The notes: generated from the letters alone by a model not told the origin. 64,000 nucleotides of DNA from an uncultured Rhizobiaceae group bacterium (GCA_937930635.1 CALHCF010000003.1:186001-250000), one strand, 5' to 3'. Counted from the stretch's first letter, positions 47,058 through 56,645 are shown. Translations and numbers: made by a program.

Positions 47058-47927
47058 TTACCAGAAATGGTAGCGCAGGCCGGCGCGGATTCTGTGCTCT
47101 TCGAACCCCTTGTCGAAGCCCTGAGTACCGCTTTGGGTGTTCGCACCCTGCAGATCGGCGATACCGAACATCGCGCCTTCTTCGATTTCCTTATAAGTGT
47201 AGCCAACATCAAGCTTGAGGTTGGTTGTCAGCGAATAAGCGAAACCTGCATGCAGAGCCCAGGCAAAGCGCCATGAACTTTCACCACCATGTTGTGTTGG
47301 CGGATAAACATCAGTTGGTGCACAGGCCGCAGCGCCGTCCACACAGATGATCTGGTTGGTCAGGCCGTCATAATCGACATAAGAGCCGCCGATACCGGCA
47401 CCGACATAAGGCGTGAACCCGCCATAGACACCGAGATCGAAATAGGCGTTGGCCATAACTTCGAATGCGGAATAGTCATCTTCATCAACAGATCGGCAAG
47501 TGGTGCCCAAAGTGGTTACAGGCGTACAGGGAGCCGCAACTGCGGTTGTTCCTGAGAAGTCACTGTCGAAGCTATATCCGACAGTACCTTCAACGCGGAA
47601 ATGGTCGTTGACCATGTAACCGATACCACCACGCAGATTGAAGCTGTCATCGAAATCTGCGCTGGAAAATGTGTTGTAACCAATGCCGGGACCGCCTGCG
47701 CCTGTCACATCGGGAAGGATGAACATCGGATTGTCGGCATCGCGATAGCTATAACCGATATCGCCGCGCAGATACCAGCGGCCCATGACAGGTGTCACGA
47801 CTTCCGGCGCTTCGATTACAGGGGGCTCAGGCAGCAGGTCTGCTGCGGTTGCTGTGTTGGTGGCCATTACGCCGGCAGCCAACAACGCCGTCGGAATAAG
47901 GGTACTTATTTTGAGTTTGCTGCGCAT
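47058..47927 (-). CDS. Omp25-like outer-membrane beta-barrel protein
   Basis: A 289-residue protein (start MRSKLKISTLIPTALLAAG, cleavage after ATAA near residue 29) with a barrel from WYLRGDIGYSYRD to RAGLRYHFW. Cys residues in two loops may form disulfides. ATG 47927 is preceded by GAAGGACG; the frame runs open to 48038 but the extra part is basic and unlike a signal peptide. A perfect CtrA box lies about 80 bases upstream, consistent with the known control of Omp25 by CtrA in Brucella. Confidence 0.88.
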   Translation of the reverse strand: MRSKLKISTLIPTALLAAGVMATNTATAADLLPEPPVIEAPEVVTPVMGRWYLRGDIGYSYRDADNPMFILPDVTGAGGPGIGYNTFSSADFDDSFNLRGGIGYMVNDHFRVEGTVGYSFDSDFSGTTAVAAPCTPVTTLGTTCRSVDEDDYSAFEVMANAYFDLGVYGGFTPYVGAGIGGSYVDYDGLTNQIICVDGAAACAPTDVYPPTQHGGESSWRFAWALHAGFAYSLTTNLKLDVGYTYKEIEEGAMFGIADLQGANTQSGTQGFDKGFEEHRIRAGLRYHFW

Positions 47928-48002
47928 TGCAACGTCCTTCCTCGACTTAACCCGGCAAACACCCGGGCCACTTTGAATCTGGGACGCATATTGCGTGGAA
48001 TA

Positions 48003-48062
48003 GGTTAAAGGTCGCTTAACTCTAACTTTTAACCTCAATGCTTAAGCATAACAGCACCTTAA
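48003..48062 (-). promoter_or_regulatory. CtrA binding box and TTAA array upstream of the omp25-like gene
   Basis: On the gene's strand the sequence TTAAGCGACCTTTAACC (48003-48019) is a perfect TTAA-N7-TTAACC CtrA consensus. Further TTAA motifs follow at 48029, 48042 and 48059 (spacings 13, 13 and 17 bases). The box is 76-92 bases before the ATG, a promoter-proximal position. Confidence 0.8.
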
Positions 48063-48140
48063 CGCTGAGTTGCCACCCTCGCTTGGGGGCATTCGCAGTT
48101 GTTGAAGATAACAGTGGAAGGCAGGGAAATGATGCAACCG

Positions 48141-48776
48141 TCAGGTTGCGGACAACACAACATCCTCACCATCGGTGACGGCAGAAAGCTTTAGTCCGGT
48201 GTCCTGCGCCAGGAGGATTGTATAATAGGGTTGTACGCCATGGGCAGTGATTTCTTCCTCAACGGTCCCATTCAGCATGTCGACAAATTCTGAGGGAACC
48301 CGTGATTTTGGTCCTGAGCAACGCAGTTGAAATGTAGCGTCATTGTCTTGACCATCAATGCGGATCAGGATTGTCCCTCCCCTTGGCACCGCACCCAATG
48401 CAAGCAAGACCAGATTTAAAAGAAGTTTTACCCGGTTTTTAGGAACCAGGGATCTCACGCCCTCCCATGTCAACTCGGCTTTCTCACCCTCCATATAACC
48501 GCGAACAACTTCCTCAGCTTCACCCGTATCGATATGAGCGCCCGCTGACCCTGAAGCACCGAAGGCAAGACGTGAAAACTTGAGCTTTGCCGAAGCCGAT
48601 TTTGCACTTTTGGAAATCAGTTCCATGGCAAAAGCATGCATCTCCTCGCCCTGATCCTCTTCAAGTACCTCAAGACCGTTCGCCAGGGCACCAACCGGCG
48701 AAATAATGTCGTGGCAGACCCGGCTGGCCAGAAGTGCGGCCAGATCAAGTGCAGAAAGGTTTGGAAGGTTAGGCAT
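48141..48776 (-). CDS. chpT: Histidine phosphotransferase ChpT
   Basis: A 211-residue protein that passes phosphate from the kinase CckA to CtrA and CpdR. The phospho-accepting histidine is H22 in LLASRVCHDIISPVGALANG; the C-terminal part has the degenerate HATPase-like fold. ATG 48776 is preceded by GGGGGA; an in-frame upstream start at 48890 lacks this. It is divergent from an eipA-like gene, the same neighbourhood as in Brucella (from memory). Its partner ctrA is in this window. Confidence 0.95.
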   Translation of the reverse strand: MPNLPNLSALDLAALLASRVCHDIISPVGALANGLEVLEEDQGEEMHAFAMELISKSAKSASAKLKFSRLAFGASGSAGAHIDTGEAEEVVRGYMEGEKAELTWEGVRSLVPKNRVKLLLNLVLLALGAVPRGGTILIRIDGQDNDATFQLRCSGPKSRVPSEFVDMLNGTVEEEITAHGVQPYYTILLAQDTGLKLSAVTDGEDVVLSAT

Positions 48777-49119
48777 GGTTCCCCCAATGGAAAAACTGGA
48801 CGGCTTGAGCCATCGAACGTCCCTGGGACGGGACAAGAGAAAAAAGAGCTCCCCAGATCGGTCGACAAACCGAATCAGCAAAAAACCCACGCAGTTCGAT
48901 ACACAACACCATGAATCCTGCCAAGACAGAGGTCACAACAAGCTTGCGCATGTTTGCGTGTAACGCAGCTTTAGCAACCCTTTGTTAACTCAATCGCAAA
49001 CCTTTTGTCATAAATTGTATCTATATGCCCAAAACCCAGCGATTTGGGCCCGTTCGTCAAGAAACTGCCACACGTTTCGATTTTTGTACCTCGTATAAAT
49101 CAGGTGGAGGATTCCCCCA
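48777..49119. promoter_or_regulatory. Divergent region between chpT and eipA
   Basis: 343 bases without a supported gene. One TTAAC at about 48985 is the only CtrA-like element. A 60-codon minus-strand frame at 48769-48951 has a signal-like start but no ribosome site. Promoters for both flanking genes must lie here. Confidence 0.4.
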
Positions 49120-49734
49120 ATGTCAAACGTCACCAAGACCAAAAAAGCCCTGCGAAACCTCACAACAGCCCTGGGTCTCGCACTCGCCACCACTCTTGTT
49201 GCTCCCATCATTTCATCTCCTGACCAGGCCGTAGCTGAGAAGAGACAGTCTCCTCATTATTCTACAGGCGAAATCGTCAATGCAGGTCACAAGTTTTTCG
49301 GCTCGACCTCATCGGGACTGGCATCACTGGTTGAACGCGCTGTCCAGAATTACGGACTCCCCAACGGATACGTACTTGGAGAAGAAGCATCCGGCGCGCT
49401 CGTCGGCGGCCTCCGGTATGGCGAAGGAACACTGTTCACCAAAAATGCGGGTGATCACAAAGTTTACTGGCAAGGTCCGTCCATTGGATGGGATTTTGGT
49501 GGTGATGGAAACCGCACAATGATGCTGGTGTACAACCTTTCCAGCACAAACAAGCTCTACCGCCGCTATATCGGGGTTAGCGGCTCCGCCTATCTGGTTG
49601 GTGGTCTTGGCATGACCGTACTGAAACACGGCGATACGGTTCTGGTTCCGGTACGCACCGGGGTTGGCGCACGCCTTGGCGTCAATGTCGGTTATCTCAA
49701 GATGCGCCCCTACGCGACCTGGAACCCTTTTTAA
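49120..49734 (+). CDS. eipA: EipA-family envelope protein (DUF1134)
   Basis: A 204-residue periplasmic protein with a signal peptide (about 1-40) and the DUF1134 core, including GALVGGLRYGEGTLFTKNAG and YWQGPSIGWDFGGDGNRTM. In Brucella abortus EipA is required for envelope integrity and is controlled by CtrA; the placement beside chpT fits this. Ribosome site GTGGAGG precedes the ATG. Length is normal. The exact envelope role here is inferred from the family. Confidence 0.92.
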   Translation: MSNVTKTKKALRNLTTALGLALATTLVAPIISSPDQAVAEKRQSPHYSTGEIVNAGHKFFGSTSSGLASLVERAVQNYGLPNGYVLGEEASGALVGGLRYGEGTLFTKNAGDHKVYWQGPSIGWDFGGDGNRTMMLVYNLSSTNKLYRRYIGVSGSAYLVGGLGMTVLKHGDTVLVPVRTGVGARLGVNVGYLKMRPYATWNPF

Positions 49735-49757
49735 GAGCGTTTCGTTTTACCAACCTG

Positions 49758-49784
49758 TTTCGGGTCAACACGGTTGACCCGAAA
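49758..49784. terminator. Perfect 12-bp hairpin after eipA
   Basis: TTTCGGGTCAAC and its exact reverse complement with a three-base loop, 24 bases after the eipA stop. No T run follows on the plus strand. Confidence 0.55.
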
Positions 49785-49943
49785 ACCAGCCTCCTTGCCT
49801 GCCCCGATGCACATCACGGGCCGCAGGCTGGCGATAATGGTGGGCAAAACCTGCAACTTGTGGCAGGTTTCATGCGTTTTGATATGCAACTCCGGTAAAC
49901 GTGGCAACTATGCTCTTCTTCTGGAATCGAAAGCCCATCGATC

Positions 49944-51077
49944 GTGCTTGAAAATGCGCTCTATTTCGCACTTGGATTTTTGCTCTGTGCCATATTGATT
50001 CTGATGATGGCGCCAGCCATTTGGCGGCGGGCGGTCGCTTTGACCAAATCCCGCATCGAAAGCGCCGTACCTCTGACAATGAACGAGATCCAGGCAGATA
50101 AAGATCAAATGCGCGCGGAATACGCAATGACAATCCGCAAACTTGAAATAGACCTCAAAAAACAAAAAGATACCGGTGCAGAACAACTCATCGAAGTCAA
50201 CAAACGCCGCGATGAGGTTATGGATCTCAAGGCGGACATTGAAGAGCGCAACAAAAACATAGAAGAACTTGAACAGACCTCAGAAGCTCAACTTGAGGCA
50301 CTCGCGACGCGCGAGAAACAGCTGGCCAAAACTGCCGATACCTTATCCCGCAGCGATGAAAAACTTAAAGAGACGCGGGCGGCCCTTGCCGATCTAACAA
50401 GTCGGTATGACGAAATAATCGATGATTACGACAGTCAGAAGGTTGAGGTTGTTGCCCGGGAATCAAGGTTTGAAAACATACAAAGTGATGCCCGAGATGC
50501 CCGAAAAATGGTTCAGGCAAAGGATATCGAGATTAACGCCCTTCGCGCAGAACTAAAAATCAGCAACCAGACTTTGGTGCTGGACAAGGAAAAATCAAAG
50601 GATCTGACTGCCAAAATTGAACAGTTGCAGGGGCGCAATGCCGATCTTGAGGACCGGCTGGAAAGGCGTGAGAACGACATCAGTCGTATGCGTGATCAGT
50701 CGGGTACCGGTGCTGTTTCCAGCGACACAGCCCTTTTGGATGAGATTGCCGACCTTCGCAATCAGCTGAAACGCGTCAGCACAGAGCGCGATAGTTTCAA
50801 ACTTGAAGCAGAAAAACCCAGCACGGTTGACGCTGTCCAGACGACAGAACAATCCGGGCGCGATTATGAACTGATACGCGAACACATCGCTGATCTCGCC
50901 GCGCGGGTTACCGCCATGACAATTGAGTCTGAAGGGACAGCTTCTCCCATCAACGCAGCACTTTCCAAACGCAAAAAGCCAGCAAGCAAAGCGTTGCGGG
51001 AAAGCTCAGGCACGGCTTTGGCAGACAACACTCAAAACGCCCGCAGTCTGGCAGACCGTGTACGGTCGCTTCAATAA
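49944..51077 (+). CDS. Membrane-anchored coiled-coil protein, conserved in rhizobia
   Basis: 377 residues. One N-terminal membrane helix (about 6-27, LYFALGFLLCAILILMMAPA) is followed by the conserved-looking segment IWRRAVALTKSRIESAVPLTMNEIQADKDQMRAE and then coiled coil from about 55 to 285, with a charged C-terminal tail. I recall close relatives in rhizobia annotated only as hypothetical. The coil should be cytoplasmic or periplasmic depending on helix orientation; the positive residues after the helix favour a cytoplasmic coil. Start codon is GTG at 49944. Confidence 0.78.
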   Translation: MLENALYFALGFLLCAILILMMAPAIWRRAVALTKSRIESAVPLTMNEIQADKDQMRAEYAMTIRKLEIDLKKQKDTGAEQLIEVNKRRDEVMDLKADIEERNKNIEELEQTSEAQLEALATREKQLAKTADTLSRSDEKLKETRAALADLTSRYDEIIDDYDSQKVEVVARESRFENIQSDARDARKMVQAKDIEINALRAELKISNQTLVLDKEKSKDLTAKIEQLQGRNADLEDRLERRENDISRMRDQSGTGAVSSDTALLDEIADLRNQLKRVSTERDSFKLEAEKPSTVDAVQTTEQSGRDYELIREHIADLAARVTAMTIESEGTASPINAALSKRKKPASKALRESSGTALADNTQNARSLADRVRSLQ

Positions 51078-51237
51078 AACGACCTCGTGCAAGTTACAGT
51101 CAGCAACCGCCGCATCGGCAAATCAACACCGATTCATTTTGAGTTGCGGGCATCGCCTTGGACATACTTGAAGACCTGGCCAGGTTCACACCGGCATCGA
51201 CCAGCGTTGTCTCAACATCGGGCTGCGCGACACAAAG

Positions 51238-53136
51238 TCAGCCTGCGCGCTCCTGCCAGCTCGCTTTGATTTCATCCAGAATTGCCGGATCATCAATCGT
51301 CGCCGGTGCTTTGACATCTTCACCGTCAACAATTTTTTGCATGGTTGAACGCAAAATTTTTCCAGAGCGTGTCTTAGGCAGGCGTGCAACCGGGACCACG
51401 ATCTTGAAGGCAGCTACCGGCCCGATTTTCTCACGCACCATGGCCACGATCTCGCTTTGAATAGCCTCTACCGGCCGTTCAACCCCCTTGTTCAGGATAA
51501 TGAAACCTGCAGGCAATTGCCCCTTCAACTGATCGGCAATGCCAATAACAGCGCATTCAGCGACATCGGCATGTTCGGCGATAACTTCCTCCATGCCTCC
51601 GGTAGAAAGACGATGGCCTGCGACATTGATGATATCATCGGTCCGCGCCATGATAAAAAGATACCCATCTTCATCCATGATGCCGGCATCTGCTGTTTTA
51701 TAGTAGCCGGGGAATTCTGTCAGATAGGTTTCTTTGAAGCGTGTTTCGGCATTCCAGAGTGATGGAAAAGCACCTGGTGGCAATGGCAGTTTTACAACAA
51801 CATTGCCAAGTTCTCCGTGTGGCATCTGTTCGCCTTCATCACTGAGCACCTGCACATCATAGCCGGGCATCGCCACTGTCGGCGAGCCATATTTAACTGG
51901 CATCAACTCGATACCCACCGGGTTGCCAGCGATGGTCCAACCCGTTTCGGTTTGCCACCAATGATCCAGTACCGGGACTTTCAACATTCGCTCCGCCCAG
52001 TGGATTGTATCAGGATCAGCTCGCTCCCCTGCCAAAAACAAAGTTCGGAAGTTTGATAAATCGTAGTTTGCAACAAGCTCACCGCCGGGGTCTTCTTTCT
52101 TGATTGCTCTAAATGCAGTTGGCGCAGTGAACAGGGCCGCAACCTTATGCTCCGCGATCAACCGCCAGAAAGTCCCCGCATCGGGCGTTCCAACCGGCTT
52201 TCCTTCAAACAGGATAGTCGTGTTTCCATGAGCCAGCGGTCCGTAAACAATGTAGGAATGGCCAACCACCCACCCCACATCAGACGCTGCCCAAAACACT
52301 TCACCAGGATCAACGCCGTAGAAGTTTTTCATTGTCCAATACAGCGCGACCAGATGCCCGCCATTATCACGCACAACCCCCTTGGGCTGGCCGGTGGTGC
52401 CGGAGGTATAGAGAATATAAAGCGGGTCGGTGGCTGCAACTTCGACGCAGTCGACGACGACCCCTTCATCGCGCGCTTTTTTTGTCTCGCTCGCATAATC
52501 GAAATCACGGCCCTCAAGGAGATCACAAGTCTGCTGCTCACGCTGCAAAATGACCGTGGATGTCGGCTTGTTGGCGCAAAGCTCAATCGCTTCATCAAGC
52601 AATGGCTTGTAGGCGATCACCCTGCCCGGTTCGATACCACAAGACGCCGAGATGATGCATTTGGGAGAACAATCGTCGATACGCGTCGCCAGTTCGGCAG
52701 GTGCAAAACCGCCAAAAACCACTGAATGGATTGCTCCAAGCCGTGCACAGGCCAGCATGGCGACTGCGGCTTCTGGCACCATTGGCATATAGATGATGAC
52801 CCGATCACCTTTTTCAACGCCGCGTTGCCGAAGGACCGCTGCAAGCGCAACCACGTCTTCCTTTAATTGCGCGTAGGTAAGAGTAAGCTGTTTACCGGTG
52901 ATTGGACTGTCGTAAATGATGGCGGCCTGATCTGCGCGACCGCTCTCCACATGCCGGTCAACACAGTTCCAGCAGGTGTTCAAACTGCCGTCTGCAAACC
53001 AGTGACCGTAAACTCCCAGATCTTCATGAAACGCCCTGGAAGGTTGTTTGATCCAGTCCAGCTTCGCGGCGGCGGCCATCCAGAAAGCCTCCGGATCATT
53101 CTGCCATCCCTCATAAACCTTTGCATATGCGCCCAT
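51238..53136 (-). CDS. prpE: Propionyl-CoA synthetase (acyl-CoA synthetase)
   Basis: A 632-residue AMP-forming ligase. The start MGAYAKVYEGWQNDPEAFWM is typical of PrpE. ATP motif YTSGTTGQPKGVVRDNGGH, the A5-A8 core GYYKTADAGIMDEDGYLFIM and the C-terminal lysine loop PKTRSGKILR are intact. It activates propionate, or acetate less well, to acyl-CoA. ATG 53136 has GGGAG before it; the frame extends to 53208 with no ribosome site. No 2-methylcitrate or propionyl-CoA carboxylase genes are adjacent. Confidence 0.94.
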   Translation of the reverse strand: MGAYAKVYEGWQNDPEAFWMAAAAKLDWIKQPSRAFHEDLGVYGHWFADGSLNTCWNCVDRHVESGRADQAAIIYDSPITGKQLTLTYAQLKEDVVALAAVLRQRGVEKGDRVIIYMPMVPEAAVAMLACARLGAIHSVVFGGFAPAELATRIDDCSPKCIISASCGIEPGRVIAYKPLLDEAIELCANKPTSTVILQREQQTCDLLEGRDFDYASETKKARDEGVVVDCVEVAATDPLYILYTSGTTGQPKGVVRDNGGHLVALYWTMKNFYGVDPGEVFWAASDVGWVVGHSYIVYGPLAHGNTTILFEGKPVGTPDAGTFWRLIAEHKVAALFTAPTAFRAIKKEDPGGELVANYDLSNFRTLFLAGERADPDTIHWAERMLKVPVLDHWWQTETGWTIAGNPVGIELMPVKYGSPTVAMPGYDVQVLSDEGEQMPHGELGNVVVKLPLPPGAFPSLWNAETRFKETYLTEFPGYYKTADAGIMDEDGYLFIMARTDDIINVAGHRLSTGGMEEVIAEHADVAECAVIGIADQLKGQLPAGFIILNKGVERPVEAIQSEIVAMVREKIGPVAAFKIVVPVARLPKTRSGKILRSTMQKIVDGEDVKAPATIDDPAILDEIKASWQERAG

Positions 53137-53261
53137 GGTGAAGTCTCCCAAGTGTCGTCGCAGCTTTTGTGATGATCTAACAGCCAGTCCACAGGCGAGT
53201 CCATGCAACCAATGGTGCAGCCCGCCTTCACAATCGGCGAGGGCACATATTGGTCAGCCAA

Positions 53262-54029
53262 CTACACAAAAGGAGCCGCAGCAGGTGTGGTGCGCGGTTC
53301 AAAATCAAAGTGTTCAACCATATGAACTGACCACTCATTGTAGCCTGCATCGCTGGCGTGAAACCCGTCTCGGCAAAAGCCTGCTGACGTAATATTTTCA
53401 ACTGGCGGAACGACCACCGCACCGCGCTCCACGCACAACTGCGCCCCCCGCCCGTTGATGATAACCCGTCGCCAGTTCATCATGGTTGCAAGGAACTTTG
53501 GCAAAGCAGGTACTTTCTGCATATCAATCGCCTGATGCCAATAAATCTTGGCTTCCGGAAAGCGTGTCCGAAGCGCATACAGCAAGCCACCAAATTCCTT
53601 GCACCAACGCTTACCCGTGTGAAAATTCTTGATATCATTTGTGCCCAGCATGACAAAGATATGGGTGTAGCTGGCTGGCGCAAGATTCGGTACGATAATG
53701 TCGCGTATATTTGCAGCCGTCGCGCTGTTATGGCCCGAAATGTGCCAGGACACCGGCTTGCCAGTTCGGGTGTGCAGCTTTTCGGCAATCTGAGGTGCCA
53801 TAGCACCCGATGTGTGCTCAATCCCCACCGCAGCAGCGGAAGAATCGCCAATCGTTAGAATACGCATTGCGGCAGCACCAATGCCAAACTGACCAGATCG
53901 GGGGCCCGGCGCTGGCGAAAGGCGCAACGACCGACCCCGCACCCAGATACCCAGAGCCGCATATATCGGGAAAGTAACCCATGACAGAAGTGACGCGAGA
54001 CGATGATTCAACGGGTTGAGAGCCTTCAT
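53262..54029 (-). CDS. SGNH/GDSL hydrolase
   Basis: A 255-residue esterase-type protein. The block I Ser is S63 in TIGDSSAAAVG, block III GTND is 129-132, and block V is D221-x-x-H224 (DGFHASDAGY). An N-terminal hydrophobic stretch (about 10-33) may be an uncleaved membrane anchor, so the enzyme could act on the outer face of the inner membrane. Substrate unknown; acyl groups of lipids or polysaccharides are typical. It is 125 bases upstream of prpE and divergent from the DUF2235 gene. Confidence 0.88.
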   Translation of the reverse strand: MKALNPLNHRLASLLSWVTFPIYAALGIWVRGRSLRLSPAPGPRSGQFGIGAAAMRILTIGDSSAAAVGIEHTSGAMAPQIAEKLHTRTGKPVSWHISGHNSATAANIRDIIVPNLAPASYTHIFVMLGTNDIKNFHTGKRWCKEFGGLLYALRTRFPEAKIYWHQAIDMQKVPALPKFLATMMNWRRVIINGRGAQLCVERGAVVVPPVENITSAGFCRDGFHASDAGYNEWSVHMVEHFDFEPRTTPAAAPFV

Positions 54030-54131
54030 GAAGTCCTTGAAAACACATCAGCCTTTGTGCGGAAACTCACTGACGTCGTCAACATTCTAATTTCCAATTG
54101 AACCGCAGGCATAGAAACCGGAGAGAAATCC

Positions 54132-56645
54132 ATGGGCAAGAAGATTGTTTTGTTCTCGGACGGTACAGGAAACAGTGCCGCCAAATTGACAAAGACAAAT
54201 GTATGGCGAATTTTCGAGTCTCTGGAAAAAGGGCCTGAGCAGGAGCCGGCCCAGGTCGCAATCTATGACAATGGCGTTGGCACGTCGACCTTCCGGCCTC
54301 TCATGTTGCTGGGCGGTGTGTTCGGCTTCGGTCTGAAACGCAATGTGCGCGAGCTCTATTCTTTTCTGTGCACCCATTATGAGCCTGGTGATGAAATCTA
54401 CATGTTCGGCTTTTCGCGGGGAGCCTTCACCATCCGCTATCTCGCGGCGATGATCACCAGTGAGGGGATCCTCGATGTTGGTTATGAACAGGGAAAAATC
54501 AAACCCCAGCACATCATGAAATGTTCAGGCGCGGTCTACAACGCCCTTGGGGAATACTTTGAAGGACTAGCCAATTCATTTTTCAAATTCCGCAGAGTCG
54601 TGAGCACCTGGCATCGCTGGTTCAACTTTTTCGTCCCGCAAAAGGGTCAGGCCTTTGGCAGCCAGTATGAAGCTCTAAAGCGTCATGGCGGTGCGCGCCA
54701 TAAAGCCCGGTCATTTGTCGGCGGCGCTGATGATGACGAAGATATTGATATCCGCTTCATCGGGATATTCGACACGGTAAGCGCCTATGGCGGTCCGTTT
54801 GAAGAACTGACGGATGCGTGGTCCCGTCTTGTCAGTCCAATTGAACCGCAAGACTGGAACATCTCTGCAAAAGTGAGGAAGGTATGCCACGCTCTGGCTT
54901 TGGATGATCCAAGACAGACTTTTCATCCCAAGCTCATAAACGAAGGCAAAACCGGTGAATGGAAAGACCCTGGCCTCGCTCCTCCGCTTGAAGACCAACC
55001 GAAGGGATGGGTGGTTGATGAACGCATTTCCCAGGTCTGGTTCGCCGGTGCACACTCAAATGTTGGTGGCGGCTATGCCAATGATGGTCTGTCTTTTATT
55101 CCGCTCCAATGGATGATTGAAAATGCCGAGGATGCCGGATTAAAGTTCAACAAGGCCATGGTTGCAGAATTTACTCGCAGCCAGGACATCAGCGCGCCCA
55201 TTTATGATCCCCGCAAAAGTATGGGTGGGTTCTATCGTTACAGCCCGCGCGATATCAGCAAACTGAGTGAGAACTTTCCCAAAATTTATACCTCAACACC
55301 CAAGATCCATCATTCCGTTTTTGACCGGATATCCAACAGCCAGTCCTATGCTCCCGTCTCGCTGACCAGACCCTACAAAACCGTCAACGCCGATGGGTCG
55401 ATCACCGACGGTCACGCTCATGACTTTACCGCACCAGCCGAGTTCGGTCTGACCCGCAAACCCAGCAAGGCGCTTCCTCTTGATCAGTCCATAAGCTGGA
55501 ATTTCTTTTTGCAAACATCCTGGGACCACGTCTGGAAAAAGCGCGTCTTCTATTTCCTCACCTTGTTTGCTGCTCTGTTTCTAGTCGCGATGCGCTGGCT
55601 GGATCACCCTTTTGGTCTGCCCATCATATCTGCTGATACACCCTGCTCATTTTGGCATTGCGGACTGACCGCACCACTGGAATGGCTAAAAGCTGTCCTG
55701 CCAAATTTTACGGTCCCATGGATCGACAGCATGAGGGCCAATATTGGCTGGACCGTCGGTACAGTGATCCTGATTTTCCTGTTTCGAAAGATGGGAACCA
55801 GACAGGCTGGCCAGGTTCGCAGTTCAATCGGCGAATATTGGAGAACCATCATCAGTGATCAAAAGCCTCCCCGCCATGTACCGAAACGCAGCAGCATCCA
55901 TGCATTCCGTCACAATGAAACGTATCAGGCCGCACTTCGCGCGCTCAAGAAAAGGATTATTCCAGGGCTGTTAATGGCAGTTATCATTGCCCTTGGGGTC
56001 GTGGTCGCCAACAAGGTCATCTTCTCGCTGCGAAACGCCATATCTCTTGAAAACGCATATTTCTGGGATGTCTGCGCCAACCATTCAACAGGGTTTTCGA
56101 AGGGAGCTGATTTCGACATCAAAAACCCCTGTCATGATACGCAGACCGTGCTGACAGCGGGCAATACCTACCGGGTAACGCTGACCAAGACCCACAGCTG
56201 GCGCGACAAGCATATTCCAGCATCACTGGCAGGTTTGGATGTGCAGAAAGAAACACTGCTAACGCGTATTTTCATGAAAATGGGAACGGCATTCCGGCGG
56301 CATTACAGCCAACCCTGGTTCAAACCTGTGCTGCGCGTTGGCGGCTTCCTGCCAGAACACCTCGTACTCGATCCACAAGACGGTCAATCGCAACCAAAAC
56401 AGTTGGTATCGCACATAACGCCTAACCGATCAGGTGCAGCACACATCTATCTCAATGATGCGGCTTTCGCGCTATTCCCGTTCCTGCTGTACGATAACAA
56501 TGAATCATGTCGAGAGACTGATGGAGGCTGCAAGGCTGAAAAGGAGCTCTTTACCAAAATTGAAATCTGCCATCTGCCCGACAGTTCACCTGAAACAGTT
56601 CAGTCGTCTTCACCAAACTCGGCCCGCAGTCCCAAGCCATGTTGA
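54132..56645 (+). CDS. DUF2235 alpha/beta-hydrolase-like protein with membrane helices
   Basis: 837 residues. The first 430 form a DUF2235 domain: KKIVLFSDGTGNS, nucleophile elbow GFSRGAF with S95 and the late WFAGAHSNVGGGY with the candidate catalytic His. DUF2235 is related to the Tle1-type lipase effectors of type VI secretion. Three hydrophobic segments (about 472-490, 536-552, 612-633) follow, so unlike secreted effectors it is membrane-bound. No vgrG, immunity or secretion gene is nearby. The 3' end overlaps the convergent CoA-transferase gene by 46 bases. Confidence 0.88.
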   Translation: MGKKIVLFSDGTGNSAAKLTKTNVWRIFESLEKGPEQEPAQVAIYDNGVGTSTFRPLMLLGGVFGFGLKRNVRELYSFLCTHYEPGDEIYMFGFSRGAFTIRYLAAMITSEGILDVGYEQGKIKPQHIMKCSGAVYNALGEYFEGLANSFFKFRRVVSTWHRWFNFFVPQKGQAFGSQYEALKRHGGARHKARSFVGGADDDEDIDIRFIGIFDTVSAYGGPFEELTDAWSRLVSPIEPQDWNISAKVRKVCHALALDDPRQTFHPKLINEGKTGEWKDPGLAPPLEDQPKGWVVDERISQVWFAGAHSNVGGGYANDGLSFIPLQWMIENAEDAGLKFNKAMVAEFTRSQDISAPIYDPRKSMGGFYRYSPRDISKLSENFPKIYTSTPKIHHSVFDRISNSQSYAPVSLTRPYKTVNADGSITDGHAHDFTAPAEFGLTRKPSKALPLDQSISWNFFLQTSWDHVWKKRVFYFLTLFAALFLVAMRWLDHPFGLPIISADTPCSFWHCGLTAPLEWLKAVLPNFTVPWIDSMRANIGWTVGTVILIFLFRKMGTRQAGQVRSSIGEYWRTIISDQKPPRHVPKRSSIHAFRHNETYQAALRALKKRIIPGLLMAVIIALGVVVANKVIFSLRNAISLENAYFWDVCANHSTGFSKGADFDIKNPCHDTQTVLTAGNTYRVTLTKTHSWRDKHIPASLAGLDVQKETLLTRIFMKMGTAFRRHYSQPWFKPVLRVGGFLPEHLVLDPQDGQSQPKQLVSHITPNRSGAAHIYLNDAAFALFPFLLYDNNESCRETDGGCKAEKELFTKIEICHLPDSSPETVQSSSPNSARSPKPC

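Noticed and set aside
48001-48062. TTAA-rich stretch as a transposon target or integration site
   Set aside because: Spacing and position fit CtrA boxes; no flanking repeats or transposase.
48769-48951. Minus-strand 60-codon frame starting MRKLVVTSVLAGFMVL
   Set aside because: It looks like a signal peptide but has no ribosome site, overlaps the chpT start by eight bases and has no coding character after residue 28.
54132-56645. DUF2235 gene as a type VI secretion effector
   Set aside because: Membrane helices and no vgrG, PAAR, adaptor or immunity gene nearby.
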